Part shown: piece after piece, positions 9,262 through 16,200 of the stretch
Position numbering within the stretch: the stretch's first letter is position 1
Layout: each line of letters begins with the position of its first letter
Origin: Nitrospira sp.
GTDB lineage: Bacteria; Nitrospirota; Nitrospiria; Nitrospirales; Nitrospiraceae
Assembly (NCBI GenBank): GCA_029194675.1
Contig: JARFXP010000001.1
Location: 620,001-684,000 of the forward strand
Reading direction: 5' to 3'
DNA: 64,000 nt
Notes under the pieces: model-generated
Told to the model about the DNA's origin: nothing
The model's input: the letters and a program-made list of their open reading frames with translations, nothing else
Databases searched by the model: none
Program-made: the position numbers and the translations under genes

Positions 9262-9605
9262 CAGGATTGAAGGGCAACTCAGTGGCCTGTGCGAAGACTC
9301 CTGGCGACAGGCGCTGGGAGCTCGATCAGGGCGCGACGCTCTACGATGTGACCCACCTGGCCTGCCATTCCGCACGCTATACACCGGCGACGGGGGGTAA
9401 TTCGTGTTCGCCAGCCAACGCGAAGCAGACGGCGTTTCCAGTTGCGCCAGGGGGAACGATGCCTCCGGTCAAGGGCTGCACGAAGCAGGACTATGCAGTG
9501 CTCATCGTGATCGGCGTGGGCGTGGAAGACTGAACCGCGGTGGCGTCCCGATAGCTTGTGCGGCGACCTCAATAAAAGACTCCCGGTACCTTATCTGTTT
9601 CCGTG
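9262..9605 (+). pseudogene. third copy of the secreted-protein 3' end, frame intact
   Basis: 9298-9547 matches 7354-7603 with roughly a dozen differences by eye. Here the reading frame through WELDQGATLYDV to the GVGVED stop at 9533 is intact, but the signal peptide and N-terminal half are missing. An ATG at 9219 opens this frame but encodes unrelated residues first. It is probably a non-functional remnant kept as part of the repeat unit (shared with 8388-8735), although a short cytoplasmic product is not excluded. Confidence 0.75.
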
Positions 9606-10078
9606 GTGGGAGTGGGAACTCGCAAAGGGGTTGGGGGCGACCCCGGACTCCCGATTAGCCCCAGCCCCCACTCCTTCATGCTCCTTCGCCACCGGCGTGG
9701 GAACTGAGTCGCCTCGGCCATGAACCAGCACGGGGTTGGCGCCAGAGGGCAGCCACACATCCTGTTCCGTTCTCCTATGGACGCGGTCGAGGACCGACGG
9801 TTGTCTGGGGCACGACGTGCCAGGGGCCGGAATGGATCCTCCTGGAAGATCCCTCCCATGCCTTGATCCTGATGGGTGACTGGTGCGACTCAGTGTTGGG
9901 AGTCGACACCACCGGCACGAGAACGGGGACGCGCGTCAGGCCTCACACGGGGGAGTGGTGTCCACAAAGTATCGGCGCACGATGCCTGAGGATGGAAAGC
10001 GACGTGCGGAAGGTGTTGTGTGCCTCTTGACTGGATTCTTCGAGATGGGCGACCCCTTTATTGCTACCTTTCGCTACG
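9606..10078. other. 473-bp stretch without a confident gene
   Basis: Contains GC-rich imperfect inverted repeats near 9608-9680 (GGAGTGGG ... CCCACTCC). On the plus strand a short frame around 9760-9990 includes GPEWILLEDPSHALILMGDW, which looks protein-like but has no start and is not a family I recognise. It may be a decayed gene. Confidence 0.4.
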
Positions 10079-10663
10079 CTAATAGGCAATTCTGATGAGA
10101 CGGTCGAGACAGAAATCTGCGAGCGCTTGATCACTGGCAAATGTGTGCAAAGTCTGCGATTCGGACTGCGCTGTTTGTCCGTATACTGCCTCACGCATAT
10201 GTTGAACTGTCATTACCCAAGAGCTTTCGAATGGTTCCAGAGGAAGTTTGAACCATAGTTCTTGATCGTCGATGCTTTTACGATCTCTGAAGAACATTAT
10301 GTGGAGATAGTGACCTTTTCGCATGAGATCCCAGGGACGAGGAGATTGAAAAGCAGGCCTAGGAACGGTATCAAATTCGGTCCAATATGACAGGACGACG
10401 CGGTCTAGGCGCGCGCCTCCAACCATTTCCGCTCGCCGACGCTGACCTCCAACCCCTTCTTCTCGCCAACATTCAATTGGGGAAAGATCGGCATTCACGG
10501 AGCTAATGGCAACAGCCCTCTTCTCAAGGCATGCAGAGAAGCCAGCAACCTTTTGCCTGGCTATCTCTCGAACCTCGGCTAAGTCATCTTTGGGTACGTG
10601 AGCCTCTTTGGATTGGCTGTGAAGCTTACGCTGTAGTTTCGCAAATTCATCTTCGTCGGTCAT
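10079..10663 (-). CDS. hypothetical protein (194 aa), probable cassette gene
   Basis: An uncharacterised, soluble, charged protein with a Lys/Glu-rich N-terminus, a central LSYWTEFDTVPRPAFQSPR and a C-terminus rich in aromatic and charged residues (ELWFKLPLEPFESSWVM). I do not recognise it. Its start lies about 70 bp beyond an attC site (10733-10792) in the cassette reading direction, as expected for the next cassette of an integron array. No attC was seen at its own 3' end. The ribosome binding site is weak, consistent with read-through cassette expression. Confidence 0.6.
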   Translation of the reverse strand: MTDEDEFAKLQRKLHSQSKEAHVPKDDLAEVREIARQKVAGFSACLEKRAVAISSVNADLSPIECWREEGVGGQRRRAEMVGGARLDRVVLSYWTEFDTVPRPAFQSPRPWDLMRKGHYLHIMFFRDRKSIDDQELWFKLPLEPFESSWVMTVQHMREAVYGQTAQSESQTLHTFASDQALADFCLDRLIRIAY

Positions 10664-10732
10664 GGTTTTCGCTGTGCCTCCGAACGCAAGGATTTAGACG
10701 GCCCGCACGACGAGGGGTCTCGATTTTGTGCT

Positions 10733-10792
10733 GCCTAACGGAGCGATGAGCCGCGCTGTTTTAGAGCGTCGGACTCCATCGCCTTGTTAGGC
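10733..10792 (-). repeat. integron attC recombination site
   Basis: Read on the minus strand this 60-bp site begins with R'' GCCTAAC and ends with R' GTTAGGC. Between them are complementary L arms (GGCGATGGAG and CTCATCGC), GTCCGACGC/GCGCGGC and a central AT-rich loop, the classical attC plan. It begins about 20 nt after the stop of the PemK-like toxin gene, exactly where an attC should sit in a cassette read leftward. No integrase gene is in the window. Confidence 0.85.
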
Positions 10793-10817
10793 ATGTTTTC
10801 TCTCAGATTCGCACTCA

Positions 10818-11162
10818 TCATGACGCGTTGCCCGCACGGAGGAGGTTCACCACAGCATCGACGACCTGCTTCAACGATTGCGATTTCAGTGTGGCAACTT
10901 CCGAAACGATGAGATCCCGATTGGCGGTGAAGAGTTTGCCGGGACGGGCATAGCTCAGGACTCGCAGCGACCCCGTGGAGAAATCTGTATCTTCCAGCTT
11001 GATCGCCCGGGTGTCGCTGTAAGGCTTGCTTGTCACCTGGCAGAGAATCCAGTCGCCCCGTCCGGCTTCAGCAAGCACCACAGCCGGACGAAGTTTGGTC
11101 TGTGACAAGTCAGAAAAGGGAAAGCGAACGAGGACTACCGCACCTGCTGTAGGTGAGACCAT
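10818..11162 (-). CDS. PemK/MazF-family endoribonuclease toxin
   Basis: A 114-aa protein with the MazF/PemK start (GAVVLVRFPFSDLSQTKLRPAVVL), the conserved ILCQVTSKPYSD and the SLRVLSYARPGKLFTAN region. Family members cleave mRNA. It overlaps the upstream antitoxin gene by 28 nt and is followed about 20 nt later by an attC site, so it is the toxin of a TA cassette. Confidence 0.9.
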   Translation of the reverse strand: MVSPTAGAVVLVRFPFSDLSQTKLRPAVVLAEAGRGDWILCQVTSKPYSDTRAIKLEDTDFSTGSLRVLSYARPGKLFTANRDLIVSEVATLKSQSLKQVVDAVVNLLRAGNAS

Positions 11163-11356
11163 GCCTCATCCTCTTCCGGCCGATTCCAATCCTCGGCTAG
11201 CGCAACTTCACTGAGTAACGCACTTTCGGGCACCCCGGCCACCGCATGTTCCTCCAAGATCATGACCAGTGCTCGCCGGGCTGCAGGAAGATGGACAGGC
11301 TCAAGCAGGCGCACATTCCCGTGCTCATCAATCACGGCCTCGACGGTTCGGATCAT
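11135..11356 (-). CDS. antitoxin partner of the PemK/MazF-like toxin
   Basis: A 73-aa protein: MIRTVEAVIDEHGNVRLLEP resembles AbrB-like or short antitoxin N-termini, and the C-terminal LSEVALAEDWNRPEEDEAW is a motif commonly seen in antitoxins upstream of such toxins. GGGGAGG lies 6-12 nt before the ATG. The 28-nt overlap with the toxin gene suggests coupled translation. Confidence 0.82.
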   Translation of the reverse strand: MIRTVEAVIDEHGNVRLLEPVHLPAARRALVMILEEHAVAGVPESALLSEVALAEDWNRPEEDEAWSHLQQVR

Positions 11357-11476
11357 CGTTTGTTCCTCCCCGCTAAAGTATACAGAAAGCTAGCCGTGCA
11401 TGGCTAACGCTTCTTTTCGGACCAGCGTACATGGTGCCTTTTCGCGTCTCCCGTTCGACCGCACGGTCAGGCCCCA

Positions 11477-11930
11477 TCAACGGTCGCGAAGCCTGAAGTG
11501 CAACGGCTTTGACAGTGTCGTGCGAACAGGACAATTCTCCAAGGCCGAGAGGAGTTGGCCCTTTTCAGTTTCTGATAGCGCGCCATGAAACTCTACGCGG
11601 TACTCGAACAACGGCCCATCTGGGTTGTTTCGATTGAGGGAAACAGCGACGGATACACCCGAAAGCGGAATGCTCTGTTTCTCGGCGTACATGCGTAAGC
11701 TCATGTTCATGCAACTGGCCAGGGCGGCCTCAAGAAGCTCATGAGGCCGAAACCCAAGATTGCCGCCACCTTTGCCAGGTGTAGTGTCGGAGATCGAGAC
11801 AGCCTTTTTCGACCATCCTTTTGGCTTGATTGCAGGATCGCGCTCAGACCGACTACTGCTTGTAGAAACTGCTACTACGACCTTGCAACTGTCTCGAGGT
11901 CCATCGCGGCGGGATTGACGAAGTCGCCTT
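11477..11930 (-). pseudogene. OsmC-family protein lacking a recognisable start
   Basis: The reverse frame encodes an OsmC/YhfA-type peroxiredoxin-like domain: LGFRPHELLEAALASCMNMSLRMYAE contains the N-terminal catalytic Cys, and ALENCPVRTTLSKPLHF the second Cys. The 5' end is the problem: the frame runs back into a fragment of rlmI (11932-12152) and has no in-frame ATG or GTG at the expected place. An ATG 35 nt after the rlmI fragment starts another frame that stops after nine codons. I infer that the first codons were lost or frameshifted at the rlmI junction. A second, shorter osmC fragment is at 32895-33060. Confidence 0.65.
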
Positions 11931-11931
11931 C

Positions 11932-12152
11932 CGCTACAACACCTGCACAATATAACACTTAAGATACCGCCTCTCGGGCATGCTGGCGAGGATCGGATGG
12001 TCGGCGCTTTGACCAAAGTCTTTCAATTAGCCGGATGTCTCGCCTAGCGTCGCGGGCGGCGAGGCGAATGCTATTTTAGAGATCTGTCTCTGAGACGGGA
12101 TGGGAACAGGTCACGAGAAACCCACCCGGCTTGAGCAGCTTCAAACCCAGCC
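11932..12152 (-). pseudogene. partial copy of the rlmI 3' end
   Basis: Matches 14873-15090, the last ~70 codons of rlmI including the terminal YLKC(F/Y)IVQV and stop, with many substitutions and a small deletion near 12105. Homology ends abruptly at 12152, 16 nt after the cyanase stop, so only the C-terminal part exists. The divergence suggests it came from a related genome rather than from recent duplication here. Confidence 0.8.
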
Positions 12153-12168
12153 GCGGACGCACTTCTCG

Positions 12169-12609
12169 TCAGAATGACTTATACTCGAGCCATTTGCCGT
12201 TCAGCGTGATTTTGCAGCGGGTTTCACCCTGGCTGCCGGTGACCTTCTCCATGTCCACCGTGAAATCGATCGCGCTCATGATGCCGTCGCCGAACATCTC
12301 GTTCGCCATCTCACGCAAGGAATCGCCGTACAGGCCGACAATTTCGAGCAACCGGTACTTGAACGGGTCCGTCATGTTCGGTAGATCCGTGCGTACCGGA
12401 AAGCGGCTCAAGGATTGGACAATCTCGTTGTCCAAATCCAAAAGCTTGCCGACCTTCACCGCTTCGTCCGGGGTAAATCGGTGATTACCATTCAACGCCG
12501 CCGCCACGAACGTGGGGTTCTTGCCGACTGCCCTCGCAACGTCGGCGATCATGAGTTTCTTCTCGAGTCGAGCGGCCTTGACCTTACTGCGTATCGCTTC
12601 TTTCTCCAT
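12169..12609 (-). CDS. cynS: cyanate hydratase (cyanase)
   Basis: Converts cyanate plus bicarbonate to ammonium and CO2, useful for nitrogen supply or detoxification. The 146-aa protein has the N-terminal helix-turn-helix-like domain (ADVARAVGKNPTFVAAALNG) and the catalytic C-terminal domain. Arg86, Glu89 (YRLLE) and Ser112 (DGIMSAIDF) align with E. coli Arg96, Glu99 and Ser122. It ends KWLEYKSF like other cyanases. The ATG at 12609 follows GGGAGGCCAGC. It lies alone between an rlmI fragment and a 35-bp direct repeat; no cyanate transporter genes are adjacent, pointing to separate acquisition. Confidence 0.95.
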   Translation of the reverse strand: MEKEAIRSKVKAARLEKKLMIADVARAVGKNPTFVAAALNGNHRFTPDEAVKVGKLLDLDNEIVQSLSRFPVRTDLPNMTDPFKYRLLEIVGLYGDSLREMANEMFGDGIMSAIDFTVDMEKVTGSQGETRCKITLNGKWLEYKSF

Positions 12610-12679
12610 GCTGGCCTCCCATGAATAGGGGTCTCTGTCACCAATCAACAGGAGACCCTGTGGAAAAGAGATGGGCGCG

Positions 12680-12714
12680 AACCTCTCATGCGGCCTCGGA
12701 CGTAACTGGAAGGA
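12680..12714 (+). repeat. 35-bp direct repeat, copy 1
   Basis: AACCTCTCATGCGGCC...GGAAGGA matches 14817-14851 with one mismatch. The two copies bracket a 2.1-kb segment carrying two lipoprotein genes, and the second copy is 22 bp from the rlmI stop. This suggests a duplication or insertion boundary. Confidence 0.7.
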
Positions 12715-12899
12715 AATGCGTTTGTGGCACAGAGAGTCCCAGTACCTCTTCTATTCCACTTTCCTCCAGAGGAACCGTTCAGATGACGCCGCCTGGGGTA
12801 CTCGGGACGGAATTTCTCCGGGCGGCGCGACCGGACGGGCACCTGACGCATGAGAAACGCTGATGCACAGGTCCCAGAACCCATAACAGGTTGGTGGAC

Positions 12900-13235
12900 C
12901 TAACGATTCGAGGGTCGTCTGCCGGCCAGTTCCAGATGCAGGCTAGCCTGCCGGTCCTGTTCACGCGCCGCGTCTTCGTAAAACTGCGTGAGCATTTGCG
13001 CACCGGCCACCCAGTCCGAATCACGTCCGAAGATCTGTTCGTAGATCAAGGCGCGATTGGCTTGTTCCGCCCCCTTTTGGCGGGAAAGCACGGCCTGTCG
13101 GGAGTAATAGGAAGCGATTTTCAAATGGTCCTGATTTGAGTTGGGAAAATCGGCATCAAGCTGCGCCGACAGGCCCCGGTTGCATCCGGTTGCGAACAGG
13201 AGGCTTGCTAATAACAGGAACGTTGCGATCTTCAT
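12900..13235 (-). CDS. small lipoprotein of unknown function (111 aa)
   Basis: Starts MKIATFLLLASLLFATGC: a signal peptide ending in a clear lipobox (FATGC), so it is probably lipidated and membrane-anchored. The rest is helical with YYSRQAVLSRQKGAEQANRALIYEQIFG and may form a helical hairpin. Not recognised. The ATG at 13235 was chosen because the signal peptide begins there. It lies inside the segment bounded by 35-bp direct repeats. Confidence 0.75.
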   Translation of the reverse strand: MKIATFLLLASLLFATGCNRGLSAQLDADFPNSNQDHLKIASYYSRQAVLSRQKGAEQANRALIYEQIFGRDSDWVAGAQMLTQFYEDAAREQDRQASLHLELAGRRPSNR

Positions 13236-13320
13236 GCGACGGAGGCCTTCTTTTACTGATATTATGCTACCGCGCGGCGGCTCTATCAACAGGGGTGCCG
13301 TTCATCTAATCCAGGGGGAG

Positions 13321-13416
13321 TTCCCCGTCTGGGGAAACGGGGGTGAGAGCAAGGTCCTGCGAAGCAGGACGAGTCCCGCTCGTAATCAATTGAGGACCGC
13401 ACCTATAAAGGCGGGA
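13321..13416 (+). ncRNA. candidate structured RNA or leader
   Basis: Three consecutive stems can form: CCCCGT/ACGGGG (13323-13328 with 13337-13342), GTCCTGC/GCAGGAC around a GAA loop (13354-13360 with 13364-13370), and CCCGC/GCGGG (13375-13379 with 13411-13415). It lies 130 nt before the start of the downstream lipoprotein gene, so it could be a leader element. It matches no riboswitch class I know. Confidence 0.3.
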
Positions 13417-13545
13417 GAATCTATTCACGCCATCCCTCCCGCATGTATTCCAAGGTTCCATAGGCCCTCTAGCTCAGACGCCACAGTCCAGCGTACAATA
13501 ATTTTCAGGCGAGTGGGAGGACCGTGCTGGACCTGAGAAACCACC

Positions 13546-14697
13546 ATGAAACGGACTGTGACCGCTCTGCTGTCGGTTCTGTTGGTGGGAGGGTGCGGCG
13601 TCCTCGTTCCTTATATCTACGATGCCCAAACACTCCGAGATCGGTTGGTCGTGTCGATGCCGAAGGAACAAGTCCTGAAGCAGTTGGGCAAACCGAATCG
13701 TGTCGTTCAGGACGAGGGGCGGCAGACCATTTGGGAGTATCGGTTCTATCCAGAGGGCGATTGGACTGCCTATGTGATCCATTGTCCGTTTTTCCCAAAC
13801 TGCTACTTTCCGGGCGAAGCGGGGCACCCGTATTATGTCGTGCTGCAAGACAATCAATTGTGCCTCTGGGGAACGCCTGAGGTCGTCCGGCCCCTGCTGG
13901 GGCTCGTCTGTGGGCCTGCTGTTCCGCTCGATCGAAAAGCGCATGTCCGTGGAGGCCTTCGCATTTCGGTGATTCCGGTATTCATGCCTCCTCCCATCCT
14001 GCCCCTGCCGCAGCGTTTGGCTATCATGCCTATCGACGGGTCGTCTGATGTCGAAATCAGTTCATGGCTCGATCTGACCTTGAATTTCCTGCGCACACGC
14101 CATCGAGACTTGGTGCTGGTGGAACGAGAGGATCTGAAGGCGGTGCTGAAGGAGATGGGCATTCAATACGGCGGCCATGTCGATGACGAGACGTCGATCC
14201 ATATCGGGAGACTTGTCGGCGCGGACAGTTTGCTGATCTATCGGATGATCCTACCGGAGCGCATACCATTGTCGGCGGCGTTCGAACTCCGCCTCTTCAA
14301 GGTTGAAAGCGGCACCACCCTGTTCCGCCAAATGGTTTCGGGAAGCCAAATGTCGCCGGTACCGGTCGCAGCCAGGACCCAGCGTTCCGCCAAGCCTGAC
14401 TCTCTTGCCAGTCGTCTCTTGCTCCAAGAAGCCGCCGCCTATGGATTGGCCGCGCTCACGGCTGCCTTCGGCGATAATCCATTAGGACTGGTGCCGGACT
14501 ACACTTGGTCGGGGGAAGGCATACAAGTACTGGACGTCCTTCAAGGGGGACCGGGCTTCCGTGCCGGAATCAAGTCGGGTGATCAAATCGTGGAGTCCGA
14601 TGATCGACCGGTCGGAAGCTGGTCGGATCCGGTCACACTCCCGGCGCAGTTGACCGTCAGGCATAACGGGGTCCCCCTCGAGATGTCCGTCAGATGA
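13546..14697 (+). CDS. lipoprotein with BamE/SmpA-like, CsgG-like and PDZ regions
   Basis: 383 aa. The signal peptide ends in the lipobox VGGC at Cys17. Residues ~30-75 (LRDRLVVSMPKEQVLKQLGKPNRV) resemble the SmpA/BamE fold. Residues ~155-290 (LAIMPIDGSS ... LVLVEREDLKAVLKEMG ... IHIGRLVGADSLLIYR) look like the CsgG/FlgO-type fold found in periplasmic assembly lipoproteins. Residues ~320-383 (GIQVLDVLQGGPGFRAGIKSGDQIV) form a PDZ-like domain. The combination suggests an outer-membrane-associated scaffold; its exact role is unknown. The gene lies in a segment bordered by direct repeats. Confidence 0.85.
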   Translation: MKRTVTALLSVLLVGGCGVLVPYIYDAQTLRDRLVVSMPKEQVLKQLGKPNRVVQDEGRQTIWEYRFYPEGDWTAYVIHCPFFPNCYFPGEAGHPYYVVLQDNQLCLWGTPEVVRPLLGLVCGPAVPLDRKAHVRGGLRISVIPVFMPPPILPLPQRLAIMPIDGSSDVEISSWLDLTLNFLRTRHRDLVLVEREDLKAVLKEMGIQYGGHVDDETSIHIGRLVGADSLLIYRMILPERIPLSAAFELRLFKVESGTTLFRQMVSGSQMSPVPVAARTQRSAKPDSLASRLLLQEAAAYGLAALTAAFGDNPLGLVPDYTWSGEGIQVLDVLQGGPGFRAGIKSGDQIVESDDRPVGSWSDPVTLPAQLTVRHNGVPLEMSVR

Positions 14698-14816
14698 CAG
14701 GTGAAGCCGAGTGGTGTCAGGTCGAACATGAGGGGGATAGGTTCGTGAGTTTTCAATCGTTCAGCTTCAGAGAGGAAGGCGATCGTCATCCATGTCGATG
14801 AGATCCAATACACTGC

Positions 14817-14851
14817 AACCTCTCATGCGGCCTTGGACGTAACTGGAAGGA
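14817..14851 (+). repeat. 35-bp direct repeat, copy 2
   Basis: Second copy of the repeat at 12680-12714 (one mismatch), ending 22 bp before the rlmI stop codon on the opposite strand. Confidence 0.7.
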
Positions 14852-14872
14852 GGTGTTCGCACCAACAACCTG

Positions 14873-16060
14873 TTAAAACACCTGCACAATAAAACACTTC
14901 AGATAGCGCGTCTCCGGCATGTCGGCGAGGATCGGATGGTCGGCGCTTTGGCCTCGTTGTTCGATCAAGCGAATGTCTCGCCTCGCATCACGGGCGGCGA
15001 GGCGAATACTGGTCCAGAGATCCGCTTCGGATACTGGATGAGAACAACTACATGTAACCAGAAACCCGTCCGGCTTCAACAATTTCAAACCCAATAGATT
15101 GATGTCCTTGTATCCAGCTAACGCGCCAGGCAAGGCCTGTTTGCTACGTGCAAAGGCGGGAGGATCAAGGATGACGAGATCATAGCGTCGGCCGGCCTTC
15201 ACCAGCTTTCGCATTTCTTCGAAGGCATCGGCTTGGCGATAGGTACAGCGACTCTCCACATGGTTCATCACAGCGTGCCGGCGAGCAATTTCTAGCGCAT
15301 CTGGACTGACATCGAGACTCTCCACCGACCGCGCTCCAGCCAGGGCCGCATGAATGCCGAAAGCGCCGGTATGACAAAATACTTCCAACACCTCGGCTCC
15401 TGCTGCCAACTTCGCCGCAGCCAGCCGATTTTCCCGCTGATCGCAGAACCAGCCGGTCTTCTGCCCCCGTTCGACATCGACGAGAAACTTCGCGGCCCCT
15501 TCCTGAGTCTCAACTTGCGTCGGACCGCTGCCGCGAAGAAAGCCTCGCTCCAGGGGCAAGCCTTCGAGTGGCCGACTCTTGGCATCGTTCCGAAGATAGA
15601 TGCCTGCGCCGTTCAATTCCTTCATCAGTAAATCGGCCAACAGCTCTTTTCTGGAGTCCATGCCAACAGACAGGGTCTGCATGACCAGCAACTGATCATA
15701 CCGATCAACGATCAGCCCCGGCAGTCGATCCCCTTCTCCATAAATCAAACGGTAAGCATTGGACTGAGCGACGACGCGTTGCCGTAAGTGGATCGCTTGC
15801 TGAATTCTTCCCAGCCAGAAGGTCTCGTCGATCGGTTCATCCTGAAACGTCAGCAGGCGGACTCTGATTTTCGAAGCAGGGCTATAGAAGCCGCGCCCGT
15901 AGAATCGGCCGTCTGGGGTGAGTACATCGATCAGGCCACCGGCTATTGGTTCACCGACCACTGGTCCCAGGTGGCCGGCATAGAGCCAGAGATGCCGACT
16001 CTCTGACCCACGTGATGCGGTGAGGCGAACCTGTGCGGTCTGTGGCATACCTTTTCCCAT
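14873..16060 (-). CDS. rlmI: class I rRNA methyltransferase, RlmI family
   Basis: 395 aa; SAM-dependent 23S rRNA m5C methyltransferase family. The N-terminal ~75 residues form a PUA RNA-binding domain. Next come the central fold with RGFLRGSGPTQVETQEG and the Rossmann core VLEVFCHTGAFGIHAALAGA (SAM motif I). The catalytic region is LVILDPPAFARSK and CSCSHPV. The length is normal. The start could be 16060 or 16048. A diverged copy of its last ~70 codons lies 2.7 kb downstream at 11932-12152. Confidence 0.93.
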   Translation of the reverse strand: MGKGMPQTAQVRLTASRGSESRHLWLYAGHLGPVVGEPIAGGLIDVLTPDGRFYGRGFYSPASKIRVRLLTFQDEPIDETFWLGRIQQAIHLRQRVVAQSNAYRLIYGEGDRLPGLIVDRYDQLLVMQTLSVGMDSRKELLADLLMKELNGAGIYLRNDAKSRPLEGLPLERGFLRGSGPTQVETQEGAAKFLVDVERGQKTGWFCDQRENRLAAAKLAAGAEVLEVFCHTGAFGIHAALAGARSVESLDVSPDALEIARRHAVMNHVESRCTYRQADAFEEMRKLVKAGRRYDLVILDPPAFARSKQALPGALAGYKDINLLGLKLLKPDGFLVTCSCSHPVSEADLWTSIRLAARDARRDIRLIEQRGQSADHPILADMPETRYLKCFIVQVF

Positions 16061-16200
16061 GCCATGTTGTACCCGACTCTATGAGTAAGTGGTCAAGTAC
16101 CGGATGAGGAACCTCGCGGCCCCTCAGTTGTTCTTGACGAAGTGTCGTCAGTATGTTTTCCTGATATCAATACGTTCAACCGACCATTGAAAGCATCAGC

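Noticed and set aside
9569-9859. 96-codon minus-strand open frame
   Set aside because: Pro/Arg-rich, no ribosome binding site, and it crosses an inverted repeat; judged spurious.
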